NCBI GenBank assembly: GCA_030248295.1
Contig: JASANH010000626.1
Coordinates: 2,294,001 to 2,358,000 of the forward strand
Direction: 5' to 3'
Source: Mesodorylaimus sp. YZB2_4
Taxonomy: Eukaryota > Nematoda > Enoplea > Dorylaimida > Dorylaimidae
DNA length: 64,000 nt
A model generated the notes under the pieces. The model was not told the origin of the DNA. It worked only from the letters and a program-made list of their open reading frames with translations, and ran no database searches. The position numbers and the translations under genes were made by a program. How positions within the stretch are numbered: position 1 is the stretch's first letter; every line of letters begins with the position of its first letter. Positions 31,810 through 42,603 of the stretch are shown here, one piece after another.

Positions 31810-32240
31810 AGCTGCTTCGGACCGCCTCAAAGTTTTTCACGGCCACGTAGGGTATCTCGATGGACTTTTCCGGCAACAAAAGTTTCGAGAATGGGTTTTT
31901 ACGGTTGCCCTAACATTTTTCGCACGGTGACCGGAATCCGGTGACCAGCCGTGACCGTAACGGCCTCGTGGCCTGGTGGGTTAGGCGTCTGCCTCTCACG
32001 CCAGGTGCGCAGTTACGGGCGAGTGTTCGACTCGCGGGCTGGTAAATCATTTCGTGTAAAATGTGTCCCTTCACCCTCGAGTGCGCATAAGCGTTTGGTG
32101 ATGTGGTAAAACATGAACATGAACATGAACATGAACCAGAAACAGTTTGAGAATAGCATTTACGGTCAGCTTAACGGAAAACAGGTCGCCGGGACGAACA
32201 TGTTGCCGTAAAAGCTTTCGAGATTACTGCTAGGTCTGAC
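31810..32240 (-). repeat. Dispersed repeat family copy split by a SINE
   Basis: Read on the minus strand, the right part (32150-32240) begins GCAGTAATCTCGAAAGCTTT and contains GACCGTAAATGCTATTCTCA, matching the start of the 30.7-kb copy. The left part (31810-31960) has the palindromic GGTGACCGGAATCCGGTGACC region and CCGTGACCGTAA. The SINE at 31961-32136 lies between the two parts. Confidence 0.55.
31961..32136 (+). mobile_element. tRNA-derived SINE, copy 3
   Basis: Same family as copies at 2469 and 5929: CGGCCTCGTGGCCTGGTGGG head, GTGTTCGACTCGCGGGCTGG box-B region, CCTTCACCCTCGAGTGCG body block, and a clean (ACATGA)n tail of four to five units. The intact tail suggests one of the younger copies. 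Confidence 0.88.
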
Positions 32241-32545
32241 GATACCCTCTGGGAGAAGGGCACATTGGAGCTTATGGTGATCGCCTAATTATGTATGTGT
32301 TCTTACTGTCCTGATGCGACAATTATTGAGATTAAATGTCTGTGCAAGATTCGCCACGCAGCACCAATCACCGGCGAAACCTGGAAGTTGCTTAGGTATT
32401 TAGAGCAGCGTGGTAACAGCACTCGAGAGCCAGTGCGTAAAAGCAGTTCCTACTTCACTCAGCTACAAATGCTAATGAGCGTCGGGCTGAGTCGACACGC
32501 ATTTGCATTTGGACTTCACTCAGCGTCGGGCTGAGCTCTTCATCT

Positions 32546-32925
32546 GGACGCCAGTTGTCGCCGCGCAGTGGAAACAGTCAAGGAAAACAGTCGACGACAA
32601 AATAGGCAGAGTTTCTTCGAAAACCACGAAGCCAAAACAAAAGTGGTCCACTCTCTAGGATTCCCAAAAGATGTTATGACTGACCTCCAGTTCTCTTCCC
32701 GTTCCCGTTCCCGTTGTCAGTGCACATCATACCACAAAGAAAACAGGTTTCACGCAAGGAAACTAGCGGTACCGTGGCAATTGCGAAGATATGTACCTTG
32801 CCCTACCAAAGTAACATGTCTCACACGTATTGTATTGTATTGTTCGACTTCGACTCTCGTTTAGCTTTTTCCTTTCAACGTGCCATTCGAAAGAAAAAAG
32901 CTAAACGATAAAACCTTTCTCGACA
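32546..32925 (-). repeat. BEL/Pao LTR, left copy (3' LTR of the element)
   Basis: 380 bp, starting TGTCGCCGCGCAGTGG and ending TTTCTCGACA in plus-strand reading. It lacks about 215 bp that the other LTR has. AAAAC occurs on both sides of the missing piece in the longer copy, so a microhomology deletion here is more likely than an insertion there. Confidence 0.85.
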
Positions 32926-33818
32926 CTCCAGGGGCCAGCAAGCTTCACACAAATTCCATATTTAACAATACCACGCCCAAACGTTATCACGAATCAACCC
33001 TACACAATAAGATAGCCCCAATAGCCAAGAATAATAAGAAAAACCCAAAAACGTACCCCGACAAACCCAAATAACGAAGATGCATTCGTCAGAAAAAAAG
33101 ACAAATCACGCCAATGCTATCTATTCATAGTCCACACTTCACTGTCCGATGTTAGCTTTGCTCAGGTCACGTTTAGATCCATGCAACCTCAAGGGCGCAT
33201 CAGACAGCATGATCAGGCCAAGTCACAAAATTCGAAGGTACAGAAAAAGGATCATAACTCCAACGAGCCGTCCACTCAACACACTCTCCAACCCGACTTT
33301 CCCAAGCAAACAAACAAACAAAAGGGACCCACTCTTCACATTAACCCACACTGGCGCCGAAGCACCATCCCGACCAGGTCCTTTGGTCATGAAAACAATT
33401 TTGAAGTTAGGTGAGGGGAATCAAAAACTCAAAAGCTAGTAAGCCAAATCAAGCTCTCACGCTGACACTCTGCACCTTTGGACATGGTGCATCTTTGCCA
33501 AAAAGAAAAGAAAACCAAAAAAACCGGATCAGAACCTCTTGTTGGCAAGAAACACCTGTGCTTCATGCCAACAAGAGCCCTGTTACCGCATATCGAAAAA
33601 CAAAATAATACTATGGGTACCCACTCCAGGATTTTTTAATCCAAAAGGTCCTCCTGCACAAAAGTTTCTCTGATTCTCCCCGAAGCTCTCGCCGCCGCCG
33701 CCCAAACAGGACGCTGCACGCTCGCCGCAGGAGGGATTCCACCATCGTCTCGCTCTTCTGGAGCACCCAACCAAGGACCTGCCTGTTTCTCCAAATAATA
33801 CAAATGAGCCAAGGATCG

Positions 33819-34543
33819 TCAGACTACATTGCCCATAGGTAGCATGACCCGAGTGGACCTGATTTCTCTGTCAGAGTCAGCTATCAACTTAGTAATTCGA
33901 GCCATCCTCCACGATCCACCAGGACCATCGTCAAACATCAACACCACGTCGCCAATCACAGGCAGTTCGCGCAAGCTCAGGAGATACTGATCGCGCCATT
34001 TCTTCCAGAACTCCTCCAAATGCCGTTGGCCCTTTTCCAATGATCCAAGAGCTTAGCGGTCGAAGATATATATCAAATTTAGCGAGTTCGAGTCGAGGCA
34101 ACTTCACTGTCGCCCGACCACCACCACCCTGAGCTCCAGCCCCCACTGGAACCTCCTGACGCGCAGCCTGCTCTGCCAGCATGCGAGCTTCCTCCAGCCG
34201 ATGCCTATCGCTCCCTCTGCTGCTGATCGCGAATATCCTGCATAGCAGCATTCACCTCAGCCTTCATTTCATCCAGCTGATTCAAGATAGCCCCGTCAGA
34301 CAAAATATCATCAACGATTGTCTGGGCCGCCGCAGTCGGCTCCTACTCAGCCGCAACTGCATGCAAACCGCTGAAACGATCTCCCCTCTTTTCCAAATTC
34401 TCACGGTAGGTGCGAAGAACTCAATAGTGCGCATTGCGCACCTGGGTGGTGTCAAAATCGACAGTCAGGTCGGGCGGAGAATCCAAGTAATCAGTCGGAA
34501 ACTTGCGAGCAGGACCCAAAGCTTTACGAATAGACCCAGACAT
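33819..34543 (-). pseudogene. BEL/Pao gag-integrase remnant
   Basis: Gag N-terminus (from about 34543) runs into a stop near 34420, continues as a helical region (DDILSDGAILNQLDEMKAE), shifts frame near 34200, and reaches LPRLELAKFD near 34085. After that the frame breaks and the integrase-end module (RHLEEFWKKWRDQYLL...) occupies 33819-34040. It is non-functional. Confidence 0.8.
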
Positions 34544-34932
34544 GGTGTGAGTGTCAGAAGAAAAAACCCAGCGAGGCTCATCAAAAAATTGGAAACGATA
34601 GATGCACCAAAAACTCTTTCAAAAGAAAATACGACCCAAAACCCAGTCTGGTTACAACGCAACCACAAATCTGACGATGAGGTAACACACGCAACAATAG
34701 GGGGGATGGGAGAGCCTACGATACAAAAATCAGTTCAGAGTCCCTGAGCACACAGCAACAGCAAAAAAACACTGCTTACTCACGCCCAAACGCCAAGTCC
34801 GGCGCTGACCAACGCCACCACTGAACACTGACCTCGAGACCATCGCCTACCCAGCAAGCCAACACACGGAGACGACCACTGGGCCACCAAACACGAGGGA
34901 CCAACTGAACAGTGTCCAATCTGCTGCCAAAA

Positions 34933-35468
34933 TGTCGCTGCTCATTGGAAGCAGTCAAGGAAGATAGTCGACGATAAAATAGGCAGAGTTTTTTCGAAAA
35001 ACACGGAGCCAAAACTGTGATAAAGTGATGTTTGTTGACTAACACGGTAGTTAGTTGGTCTTTATTGATTAGGCGTATTGCGTTGCCTGAAACCTGTTCG
35101 GGGTGTGTTTCAGGCTGATATGACTAATGGGCAATGGAGTGTGTTAGTGGGATTATCGGGACGAATAAACCTGCTTTATGTAATGCCTGTCGCGCTAGGA
35201 TTGCAGCAAGGTTCACCCCGACGATCCTACAAAAACAACAGTGGACTGCTCTCTAGGATTCCCAAAAGATGTTATACTGACCTCCAGCTCTCTTCCCGTT
35301 CCTATTCTCAGTGCACATCATGCCTGCCACAAAGAGAAGAGGTTTCAGTCAAGGAACCTAAAGGTACCGTGGCAATTAGGAAGATATGTACCTTGCCCTA
35401 CCAAAGAAACATGTCTCACACTTGCCATTCGAAAGAAAAAAAACTAAACGAGAAAACCTTTCTCGGCA
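34933..35468 (-). repeat. BEL/Pao LTR, right copy (5' LTR of the element)
   Basis: 536 bp, starting TGTCGCTGCTCATTGG and ending TTTCTCGGCA. It contains the about 215-bp block (35014-35236) missing from the left LTR. The adjacent internal sequence on the minus strand (TTTTGGCAGCAGATTGG) is in the place of the primer-binding site. Confidence 0.85.
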
Positions 35469-35584
35469 CCATTGGTCACACAGTGTTGACTTCTTGTGTG
35501 CTTTGCGACCTTGTTTAAGCGGGTCTACATGGTTTGCTGGTAGTGCGGACTGCGGATCATGTTCAGGCGCTCGGAGTGTTCAGA

Positions 35585-35730
35585 GTCAAAACATTTCATA
35601 AATTTCCTTCCTAACCCTCGAGATTAGAGAAGGTCAGAGTAACTTGCTGGTTAAAGAAAATAATTAATTTATAAGTGCAGCTCACAATCAGGCGAGACCA
35701 CGCGCACTAATACCATTGGTCAGGAGTAAT
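35585..35730 (+). repeat. Dispersed repeat, paired with 38.3 kb (first copy)
   Basis: GTCAAAACATTTCATAAATT, GAGAAGGTCAGAGTAA, TTGCTGGTT and AGTGCAGCTCACAATCAGGC then GAGACCACGCG recur at 38291-38420 in the same order and orientation. No coding capacity. Confidence 0.8.
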
Positions 35731-36975
35731 GGAGTGTGGTGTGCAGTTTAGTCAATATGGTCAGTTTAGACTTCCCCCTCGCCTAACTTCAGAACAATAC
35801 AGTCGACCTCGAATAATTGCAGCCGCTTGAGAAGTCAGAAAAAGTTGCAATTATTTAAAGTTGCAATGTACATGCAGCACATAGCCCAAAATATCAAGGA
35901 ACAAGAAGTTATATTTTCGTGCGTTTTAATGAAGAACTCAATACCGCAAGGACAGACGGCTTTACAAAATTTCGTTTCTACGGTAGCGCCATAATCTCGT
36001 GACTTTCCACTATTCGCGAACCAAGCTTATAACTACACCCAGCTCACATCATTATATCTGCATAACGTGGGATATCCCGGAGGGGGTTTTAGCGGGAAGT
36101 CTGGGAGGGGCTAATGAGATTGAGGATTTGCGGTTCCACTTGGTGGTTGTTGATCGCGGAGCGTGGAGTGTTTGTTCTCTATGCCAATTATGATGGACTG
36201 CTAAGTCCTTTTTTGCACAGGGAAGCCAGCCAGCGAGGAAAGACACTTATCACTGTATTTTGTCCGATTTTAGATCGCGTTTTCCAAATTACCGTTTCCT
36301 CGAATTTATATCTGCTCCTCGAATGTTTCTGGTGTAATAGTGTTTGACAACAAGGACACATTTTCTGGTAACTAAGCCTGCAGTTACCAGATGTGACAGT
36401 TATCTCTTCAGAGTGCAAAGGGCTCGATCAGAACCATTCAAGGCAAAGCCGTGAATATTACGTGCTATATATGCGTGAGGGTACCCTCACTATACTGTGC
36501 ATGGCGATGGAGACAGCAGGATTGGAAACACAGTAGGTGCTGAACCGGAACGCTTTTACACTCTGCTGGTGTTTAGCAACGGCTACGAGACAATTTTGGT
36601 TTTCCTCAATCAGCCTTGGGCGTTGCGAGTTCAAGACTTACAGCAGGGCAGAGTCAGAAAAATACTAGGCTGCAGTGATCGATTTTTTTCAGCACAAAGA
36701 AGCAAAAGTAAAGTGGATGGCAGGCCAGGTTTTCTTGGGCATTGGTGCCGTTTATGTGTTTTAAAAAGTGATACAAGGAAAAATTTGTTTACATAATGTA
36801 TCCTCGTATCTCAAGTATGGCGCGCCTTAAGTTCGGCTAATGATAATTGTTTGATTAAAGCTATTGTATGCTGTACACGCGTTGTGGCACTGACATAAAT
36901 TTGACACATTCCATTCCTAACACTCAAAAAGCCGCCGTGAAAAACTCCTCCTCGATGATATTACAATGTGGCAAC
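35731..36975. other. Gene-free stretch
   Basis: No gene recognised. Part of it is the 3' flank of the Cys-rich-tail gene, which ends at 36976. Confidence 0.35.
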
Positions 36976-37266
36976 TTATCGCAGGGCATCTTCGATCTGA
37001 TTGGCCACACAACAGGCGCAGCATAAAGCGCAAAGGGATGCGCAGCAACATTCTCCCGCTCCAATTCCAGAGGATTGCTGCGGCTGCTGTTGTTGAACGT
37101 AGACTACTTGTGGCTGCGGTTGTTGTTGGATCGCGTATCCGTAAGGTTGTTGTTGGGGTGGAAAACCAGATTGAGCATATGGCGGCATGCTTCCTGCTGG
37201 TGGCGGCCCTCCATACATGGGTTGACCAGGAGCGAAAAACCCACCCGTACCGCCAGGATAGCTCAT
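36976..37266 (-). CDS. Small Gly/Pro/Gln-rich protein with a CYSTM-like cysteine tail
   Basis: The ATG at 37266 opens MSYPGGTGGFFAPGQPMYGG; the frame is open further upstream without signal or domain, so this start is preferred. The 96-residue product has a Pro/Gln/Tyr-rich body (QQQPYGYAIQQQ) and a C-terminal block, GECCCASLCALCCACC, followed by a short polar end (VANQIEDALR). That layout matches the cysteine-rich transmembrane (CYSTM) type of small protein, in which the Cys-rich helix is thought to associate with membranes. Stress-related roles are described for that group in other eukaryotes; the role here is unknown. An upstream exon with a different start is possible. Confidence 0.6.
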   Translation of the reverse strand: MSYPGGTGGFFAPGQPMYGGPPPAGSMPPYAQSGFPPQQQPYGYAIQQQPQPQVVYVQQQQPQQSSGIGAGECCCASLCALCCACCVANQIEDALR

Positions 37267-37675
37267 TTCGGCAGCTGGAAAATCGAGGCTGTGAGCAAAG
37301 TACTTATCGGGCAAGCTCGAACTAGAATGGAAGAATTCTACGGTGCCACCAATGCAGCCAGAAGATGGTCGGAATTGTGGACAATAGGACCGCGCCCAGC
37401 TACCATCGGACGCCCATTTGTTGCCAGTCAACGCGTTTCCTAGCATTGGCGTGCCGTGGTGATGAATGGCATATTTCAGGTCGTAGATAGCACTTAGGCC
37501 ACAATGACGCCCAATTGCGTCGCCAGTTCGAAACTGACAGCCAATTGATTCGTGCCCTGTGCTAGTCTGCTGCGTCTCCACTCCTGTCGTTTCAGATCAA
37601 AAGAGGCTATACATTCTGATTTCAGGCACATCTTGGCAGCGAAGGAACAACCACACTTTCACACTCTTAACACGG

Positions 37676-37757
37676 GTATGAGTACTCGAGGGCGATGGGA
37701 TGCATTACATAAAATGATTTACCCGGACACGCCATTGCGCACCCACTGTGAGAGGCC
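37676..37757 (-). mobile_element. Diverged 3' fragment of the tRNA-derived SINE, copy 4
   Basis: The minus-strand text CCTCTCACAGTGGGTGCGCA, GGTAAATCATTTTATGTAAT and CGCCCTCGAGTACTC follows the SINE consensus from the anticodon region to the CTCGAGTGCG block. The head and tail are missing. Confidence 0.7.
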
Positions 37758-39208
37758 CACTGACTTGAGAAGCATGGAAGAAACATTATAACGACAACAC
37801 AGACACTGCAGGCCGAGGATTGTCGACTCGAAAAAGTGCATAGAGGGTTTGTGGAGGTTTTCATGCCACGTCCATGTTCTTTCCATACGGACGACCTAAC
37901 AAACAGTATGGCCCGCTTGAGCTGAGTCACTTGACTACTGATGCTGCTTATAAAGCTGCAAATTAGTGCAGGATGTGGGGTGCAGGCACACAAGGATGGT
38001 CGGCACGTATTGCGCTCATGAGGGATGTAACAAGTTCTTTTTTGTGGGTCGCATAGACTCTAGCAAGACTGCTTCAACTTGGACGACGAAGACAGCAGCA
38101 AAACTGCTCTGAACAGGTGCACCGTAGGCTACGGGTGCTGGGTAAGCACGAGTTTCGAGCTTCAGCAGAAGTCTTTTTCAAGGCTTCTATTATTGCACTT
38201 TTCCTGTTGACTGTTGATGCTCTATTCACTCGCTAATGCTCAAGAATCTGCAATGCAGATTCCTGTTAGCCATTCAATATCGTCGCCAAAGTCAAAATAT
38301 TTCATAAATTTTGAATTTTTAAACCCTTGAGAATAGAGAAGGTCAGAGTAAATTGCTGGTTGCGAAAACTAAATACAAGTGCAGCTCACAATCAGGCGAG
38401 ACCACGCGTAGTAATACCGCACTGAACTTTGCTAGTCAAATCATGCACTGTACAGAAAACACTGAAGGCTGAAGGCAACCTAAAATTTCATAAAAAGACT
38501 CAAGCGGAAAAAATAATTTCAGGTAGTCTATTTCTCACCAACGAGTCTATTCGGTCCCTAGGACAGTCCCCAGTAGAGGTTTACTGGGGCTGGGCTGTAC
38601 TAGAGCTACCGTGCTGCATTGATAATGAGAATTATAGTAGGGGCAGCCGATCGTCCAAGAAAGAGAAGCTGTGCTGACAGACAGTCTTAGCCAGATTTGA
38701 GAATGCTTGTTGACGTCCTCCTATGGTACACCATGGTCAAAATAGAAATACCTCGTTCTTCGGTCACTCATCTTGAGCATAATTATGCGACTTTCAAACA
38801 AAGCTTCTAAGCATCTTGTTAGACCAATTCTTTGCACAAGCAAACAAAATGTTCCAGTGTAAGTGATTCGATACCAATGTGCCCCCGGCCCTTTTATGGT
38901 CGCAGACCGCTGGCATTATTTGCTGCAGCTTCAAGGGCTTACCCTGAGCACAGGGACCTGGATATAGATAATGCGGCAAGTGCTGTGAAGGTTTTACTAT
39001 ATTTATTTATTCTATCGTTGAATACACACACTTTTAGTCGGACTTGGTGGGAACTTTGTCATATAGTAGTACAGAAACAAACAGGTTAAAAGTTCGCATT
39101 TGATAAATTTTGTCGCAGCTTTTTGTCACCGAGGCCCCTCTGCCACTCAACAGGTCAAGACTTTTGAATGTAAAACTATGGAAAAAAGCGACAAAAATTT
39201 ATATAAAC
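37758..39208. other. Gene-free stretch with a repeat at 38.3 kb
   Basis: Apart from the repeat copy at 38291-38420 no gene or RNA is recognised. Confidence 0.35.
38291..38420 (+). repeat. Dispersed repeat, paired with 35.6 kb (second copy)
   Basis: GTCAAAATATTTCATAAATT, GAGAAGGTCAGAGTAAATTG and AGTGCAGCTCACAATCAGGC then GAGACCACGCG match 35585-35730. The two copies flank the Cys-rich-tail gene 2.7 kb apart. They could be two independent insertions or the ends of one element. Confidence 0.8.
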
Positions 39209-39571
39209 CTAATCAAAATCCGAAATAGTAAACGCGCTGTGTTCCAGTCTTGGCGAGTTCATGGGTGGGATTTTGCTGACGCGTACTGTTAGCTTAACAG
39301 TAGGCTGCCTCGTTTTCACAAACTTGTAAATTTCGTTGGTCAAGTGTTCCAATAGGCAATATTGTTTCGACATAACGAAGTCTTGAAGTTCCTGCGACAA
39401 AGTGCCATAGCATGTTGTATCGCTCAGTTTATCGGTTTCGCAGGCTGGCGGCAAAGAATTTTGTTCCAAGTCGATGTTCACGGTGATTGCTTGAGGATGT
39501 ACACGTTCTTCTGCGGATGCACCCAGATGCACGAAAAGCTTCAGGCGATCGAGAGATAATATGTAGCGCAT
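39209..39571 (-). CDS. Dihydroneopterin aldolase-like (FolB-type) protein
   Basis: The ATG at 39571 gives MRYILSLDRLKLFVHLGASA, 120 residues, the usual FolB length. The family's conserved points are present: the glutamate of the EERxxxQ motif (EERVHPQAITVNIDL), the DT.xY tyrosine (SDTTCYGTLSQEL), the LLExLxxEI block (YCLLEHLTNEIYKF), and the lysine of the VxVSKxPP strand (TVRVSKIPPMN). In the known enzyme Glu, Tyr and Lys line the active site that cleaves the dihydroneopterin side chain in folate synthesis. A pyrimidine-rich acceptor (TTCTCTCCTTTCAG) lies 15 bp before the ATG, so the gene has at least one intron upstream and is part of the nuclear genome. Animals generally lack folate synthesis, so a transferred origin is possible. 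An epimerase-type or pterin-binding role is an alternative. Confidence 0.75.
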   Translation of the reverse strand: MRYILSLDRLKLFVHLGASAEERVHPQAITVNIDLEQNSLPPACETDKLSDTTCYGTLSQELQDFVMSKQYCLLEHLTNEIYKFVKTRQPTVKLTVRVSKIPPMNSPRLEHSAFTISDFD

Positions 39572-39763
39572 TTGGGAAACCAAAGTTCTGAAAGGAGAGA
39601 ATAAAAAAGACCATAAACTCGAAACAGATGTATTAGTCTATCGCGGATTGAGCGAAATTCCACTGGCATTCTTCACGGAGCAATATGCGAGTTGTGCAAA
39701 GGATACATTGGCTCTAGCAGTCACGAAAAGATATTGGTGTTTATGTTTTACTGGCCGAAAGCG

Positions 39764-39832
39764 CTCGAGGGTGAAGAAACACATTTTACGCAAAATGTTT
39801 TATCCTTCTAGCTGAACACTCACTCGCCAGCA
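39764..39832 (-). mobile_element. Diverged 3' fragment of the tRNA-derived SINE, copy 5
   Basis: Minus-strand reading gives GGCGAGTGAGTGTTCAGCT, AAAATGTGTTTCTTCACCCT and CGAGC, matching the box-B to CTCGAG portion of the SINE. It lies about 190 bp upstream of the FolB-like gene start. Confidence 0.7.
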
Positions 39833-41109
39833 GGTAATATTCAGCGAGTACTCGAGTACCAGGGCCCTAAGCTAAAGCTTGGAGAGACTGTAGTGAGCCC
39901 AGATAGGTGCAATTGCTCCCATCGCTGGTCAATTCTGTAAGCTTCCCAGCAGAGGGGTCCGCGGTAGCTGTAGATTTCGACTAATATCTCTAATCAGCTA
40001 TGTGATGCAAAATTCTTTCGTCATTGGTCGGCGTTTAGTGCTACGGTAAATTATTATCGATCCATCACGCAGTTCCAACTTGTCGTCAGAAAACCCCTTC
40101 GGTAATAAAAACAAGTGGAATTTTGTATGACAGGTGAACTGAAACATTTGGAAAAGCTCTTTCAGCACGCGCGTCGTACGTTGCAACATTATGTTTCAAA
40201 AAGCTGACTAGGAAAAGGCAAAAAGTAGTCACGCGAAGTCGCGCAGATAAGAGGGTATATTTCGCCAGTCTGGCACGCTTATCACTAGTCGAAAAACAGG
40301 TGCGTCTTTGCTGGCAGCGTAGACGCGTAGATGTTGCTCCATCAGGTGATGTACTCAAAACACTTGCAAGATCTCAAGGGAATTCGAAAAATTAACGTCA
40401 GTATAAACTATAAACAAAATTCTGGAGCTGGTAGCCAGCGGGAGCGCCACCTACTGTGCAAGCTCACCCACCACTTTGGCTACTAACATGAAAGAATGAG
40501 CATGGGGCAGTTGTTGGCTCGTTATGGGCACGAAACGTCATCGCAAAGACAGGTTATCGCGCGCCTTTTGTAAACATAAATTATGGCCATGTCAAATTGG
40601 AACTACGTTATTGATAACACTGGCTCTTCTTCAAGCATACCAAAGTGAAGGGACTGTGCTTATCCCCCATTTTCTAAATGCCAGTTAGAACAAAGAATGT
40701 ATTTGGCTGTCGGCAAAGTTGTCGAAATCCTTCGCGAGGTTTTTTCACACATTTCTTTCTTGCCACTTACGATTAGAAGTCGCCAAACTTTGAAACTCCT
40801 GTAGCGTTTCTCCCATTTATGCATTCGTACAACAGCGCTATATGCTGTCAGAGATTCTACGGTACCTACACTGATACAGAAGAGCGCAGTTAGAAATTTT
40901 CAGTCTAATCGTAAGCGTTTCCTTCTGCAACCACAACAACATAGCATTTTTTCATTTTATCATCTCAAGGCCAATGATTTCCTTCGTTAGACCCTTGCTT
41001 GATCGGTCTCTGTTCATGAGAACTGCCAGTAGTCATAACCCGTAAATTTTGACCCTAGAGCCACTCGTTGTGGTTGTCGGATTAAAAGGGCGGTAATTTC
41101 GAGAATAAA
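39833..41109. other. Gene-free stretch
   Basis: No gene, RNA or repeat pair recognised. An upstream exon of the FolB-like gene may lie here but cannot be identified. Confidence 0.3.
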
Positions 41110-41560
41110 TCGTGCGGCCGCGGTGGTGCAGATGTTCTGCATTTGTCTCTCCGTATTGCTTGGGAGCGAGTGGCTGGACTCGTCCCGGGTTCGATCCCCG
41201 GGGATGGAGGTCGGTTTGCGAACCATGAACCCTCGCTGACCTTGCACGCCAGCCCGTGGGTGGCCCATCCGGTTTCGCCAAGATGCTCCGAGTGGAGAGA
41301 CGGAAGCCAAACGAGGAGACAGTTTTTGCTTATCGAACACGGACAGGGTTCAAAGCCCGCCCGCCCGCCATCGTCCGGAAAAGTCGGTGCCCAGTCCGGG
41401 ATGCCCTCGGTGGAGGTGCTCCTAGCGGAGACACGCAGAGGGACGCTGCGGTGTGTGCTGGTCCCCGCACAGCCTTGCTAAGAAGGTTTGACTGCTGGAC
41501 GGCTACAGGCAGAACGGGCTTCAGCCCACAAAAATTTTAGAAAAAGAAGGGAATAAATCG
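41110..41560 (+). mobile_element. Second tRNA-like repeat (SINE-like), ~450 bp
   Basis: The head has a well-formed tRNA T-arm and box B (CCGGGTTCGATCCCCGG, 41186-41202) and an upstream TGGTGCAGATGTT box-A candidate. The body is GC-rich and non-coding. It ends with GGGCTTCAGCCCACAAAAAT followed by TTTAGAAAAAGAAGGGAATA, an A-rich tail. A short diverged fragment of its body occurs at 17825-17900. It is unrelated in sequence to the Ser/Leu-like SINE family. Confidence 0.65.
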
Positions 41561-42603
41561 TACATTTAAAATTTTTAGATGACCCAGAAATATCTGACAA
41601 ATAAGTACATATTTCATCAGTATTTCTTGCTGATAATTGAAGAGCAATCAAACATTGAAATTGTTTTGTTCAGGGGCTCGAAACCTCGCTCTGCATTTTA
41701 CCTGACTGGGTAGTATTAGGGACTGAGAAAAATTTCCGTGATTATAACAAAAGCGGAACGGAAAACATTTTTGATGCATTCTTGCGGCCCAATCCCGTCC
41801 ACAGTGGCGTGTTCTGTATTGTGCAGTATTTTATCATATTGTATGACTTCGACTACAAAGCACAGATCGTACACTGGTGAAGCAGGAGGGCATAAACAAA
41901 AGAAAAAATTACCAACTCGTGTCGAGTAAAACTAATCGTAACTAGGTCCATGGAATGGAAGATAACGCTTGTCTTAAAAAACTTGACACATAGTAAGTCC
42001 AGGCGACTTCATTTGGTATTGAGTTCCATAGAGCAATCGATGAGCATTCGAATGCCTGTTTGAAAAGATTCGGTTCGAGGTCGAGAATTGCTGAGATGGT
42101 GTGGCAATCCAATATGGTGACTGAGGCCTAGTCCGGATTGATTGGTGTGAGCAAGACGGACATTTGGATAAGCATGGTACCCGTGATAGAACTTGTAAGT
42201 TTCAAAGGGTAGCCGTGGCAGAACAAGTTTCAATTGTTGACGGCGACGCTCGAGAGTAGACCAATTCAAATCTTGAAGAATGCGGGAGTAATCGGAATGC
42301 CAGTCGCTCTTTATTCATTGGGCAGCAAACTTTTGAGAGCGTTCAAGGTAACGTGTACCTGCCCAGAAAGTTCCCTTTTAAAGTTTCATGGTGATTCTTG
42401 CCATAACCGTTGCCTATCCCCTCGACTTAAAGTTCACTGGCTAACGTAAGCAATGTTTTGCTAGCGTGTCACACACCCCTTTGTAACGTATTTTAGGCAA
42501 AATGTCAAAGCCTTTGAAAATAAGTTGCAAAAAATGTTATCGTCTATCCCAGCTTTATTTGCGTGTTCTACCTCCTGGTGCAAGGAAATGTCAGTCACAT
42601 AGT
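41561..42603. other. Gene-free stretch
   Basis: Open frames here have no domain or splice support. Nothing to annotate. Confidence 0.35.

Larger units (their letters stand above)
32546..35468 (-). mobile_element. Internally deleted BEL/Pao LTR retrotransposon
   Basis: Two LTRs in direct orientation (32546-32925 and 34933-35468) bound about 2 kb. Read on the minus strand the order is 5' LTR, a gag fragment, then the extreme integrase C-terminus, then 3' LTR. Gag starts with an ATG near 34543 (MSGSIRKALGPARKFP...), has a stop near 34420, and ends with VKLPRLELAKFD, the text typical of BEL/Pao gag (DUF1759-type). Directly after it comes FWKKWRDQYLLSLRELP and PVIGDVVLMFDDGPGGSWR, typical of the DUF5641-type module at the end of BEL/Pao polyproteins. 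Protease, reverse transcriptase, RNase H and the integrase core are gone. Flanking CCAGT and CCATT may be a decayed 5-bp target duplication. Confidence 0.85.

Noticed and set aside
39209..39583. Bacterial contamination as the source of the FolB-like gene
   Set aside because: A strong splice acceptor lies just upstream and SINE copies flank the gene, so it is embedded in the host genome.
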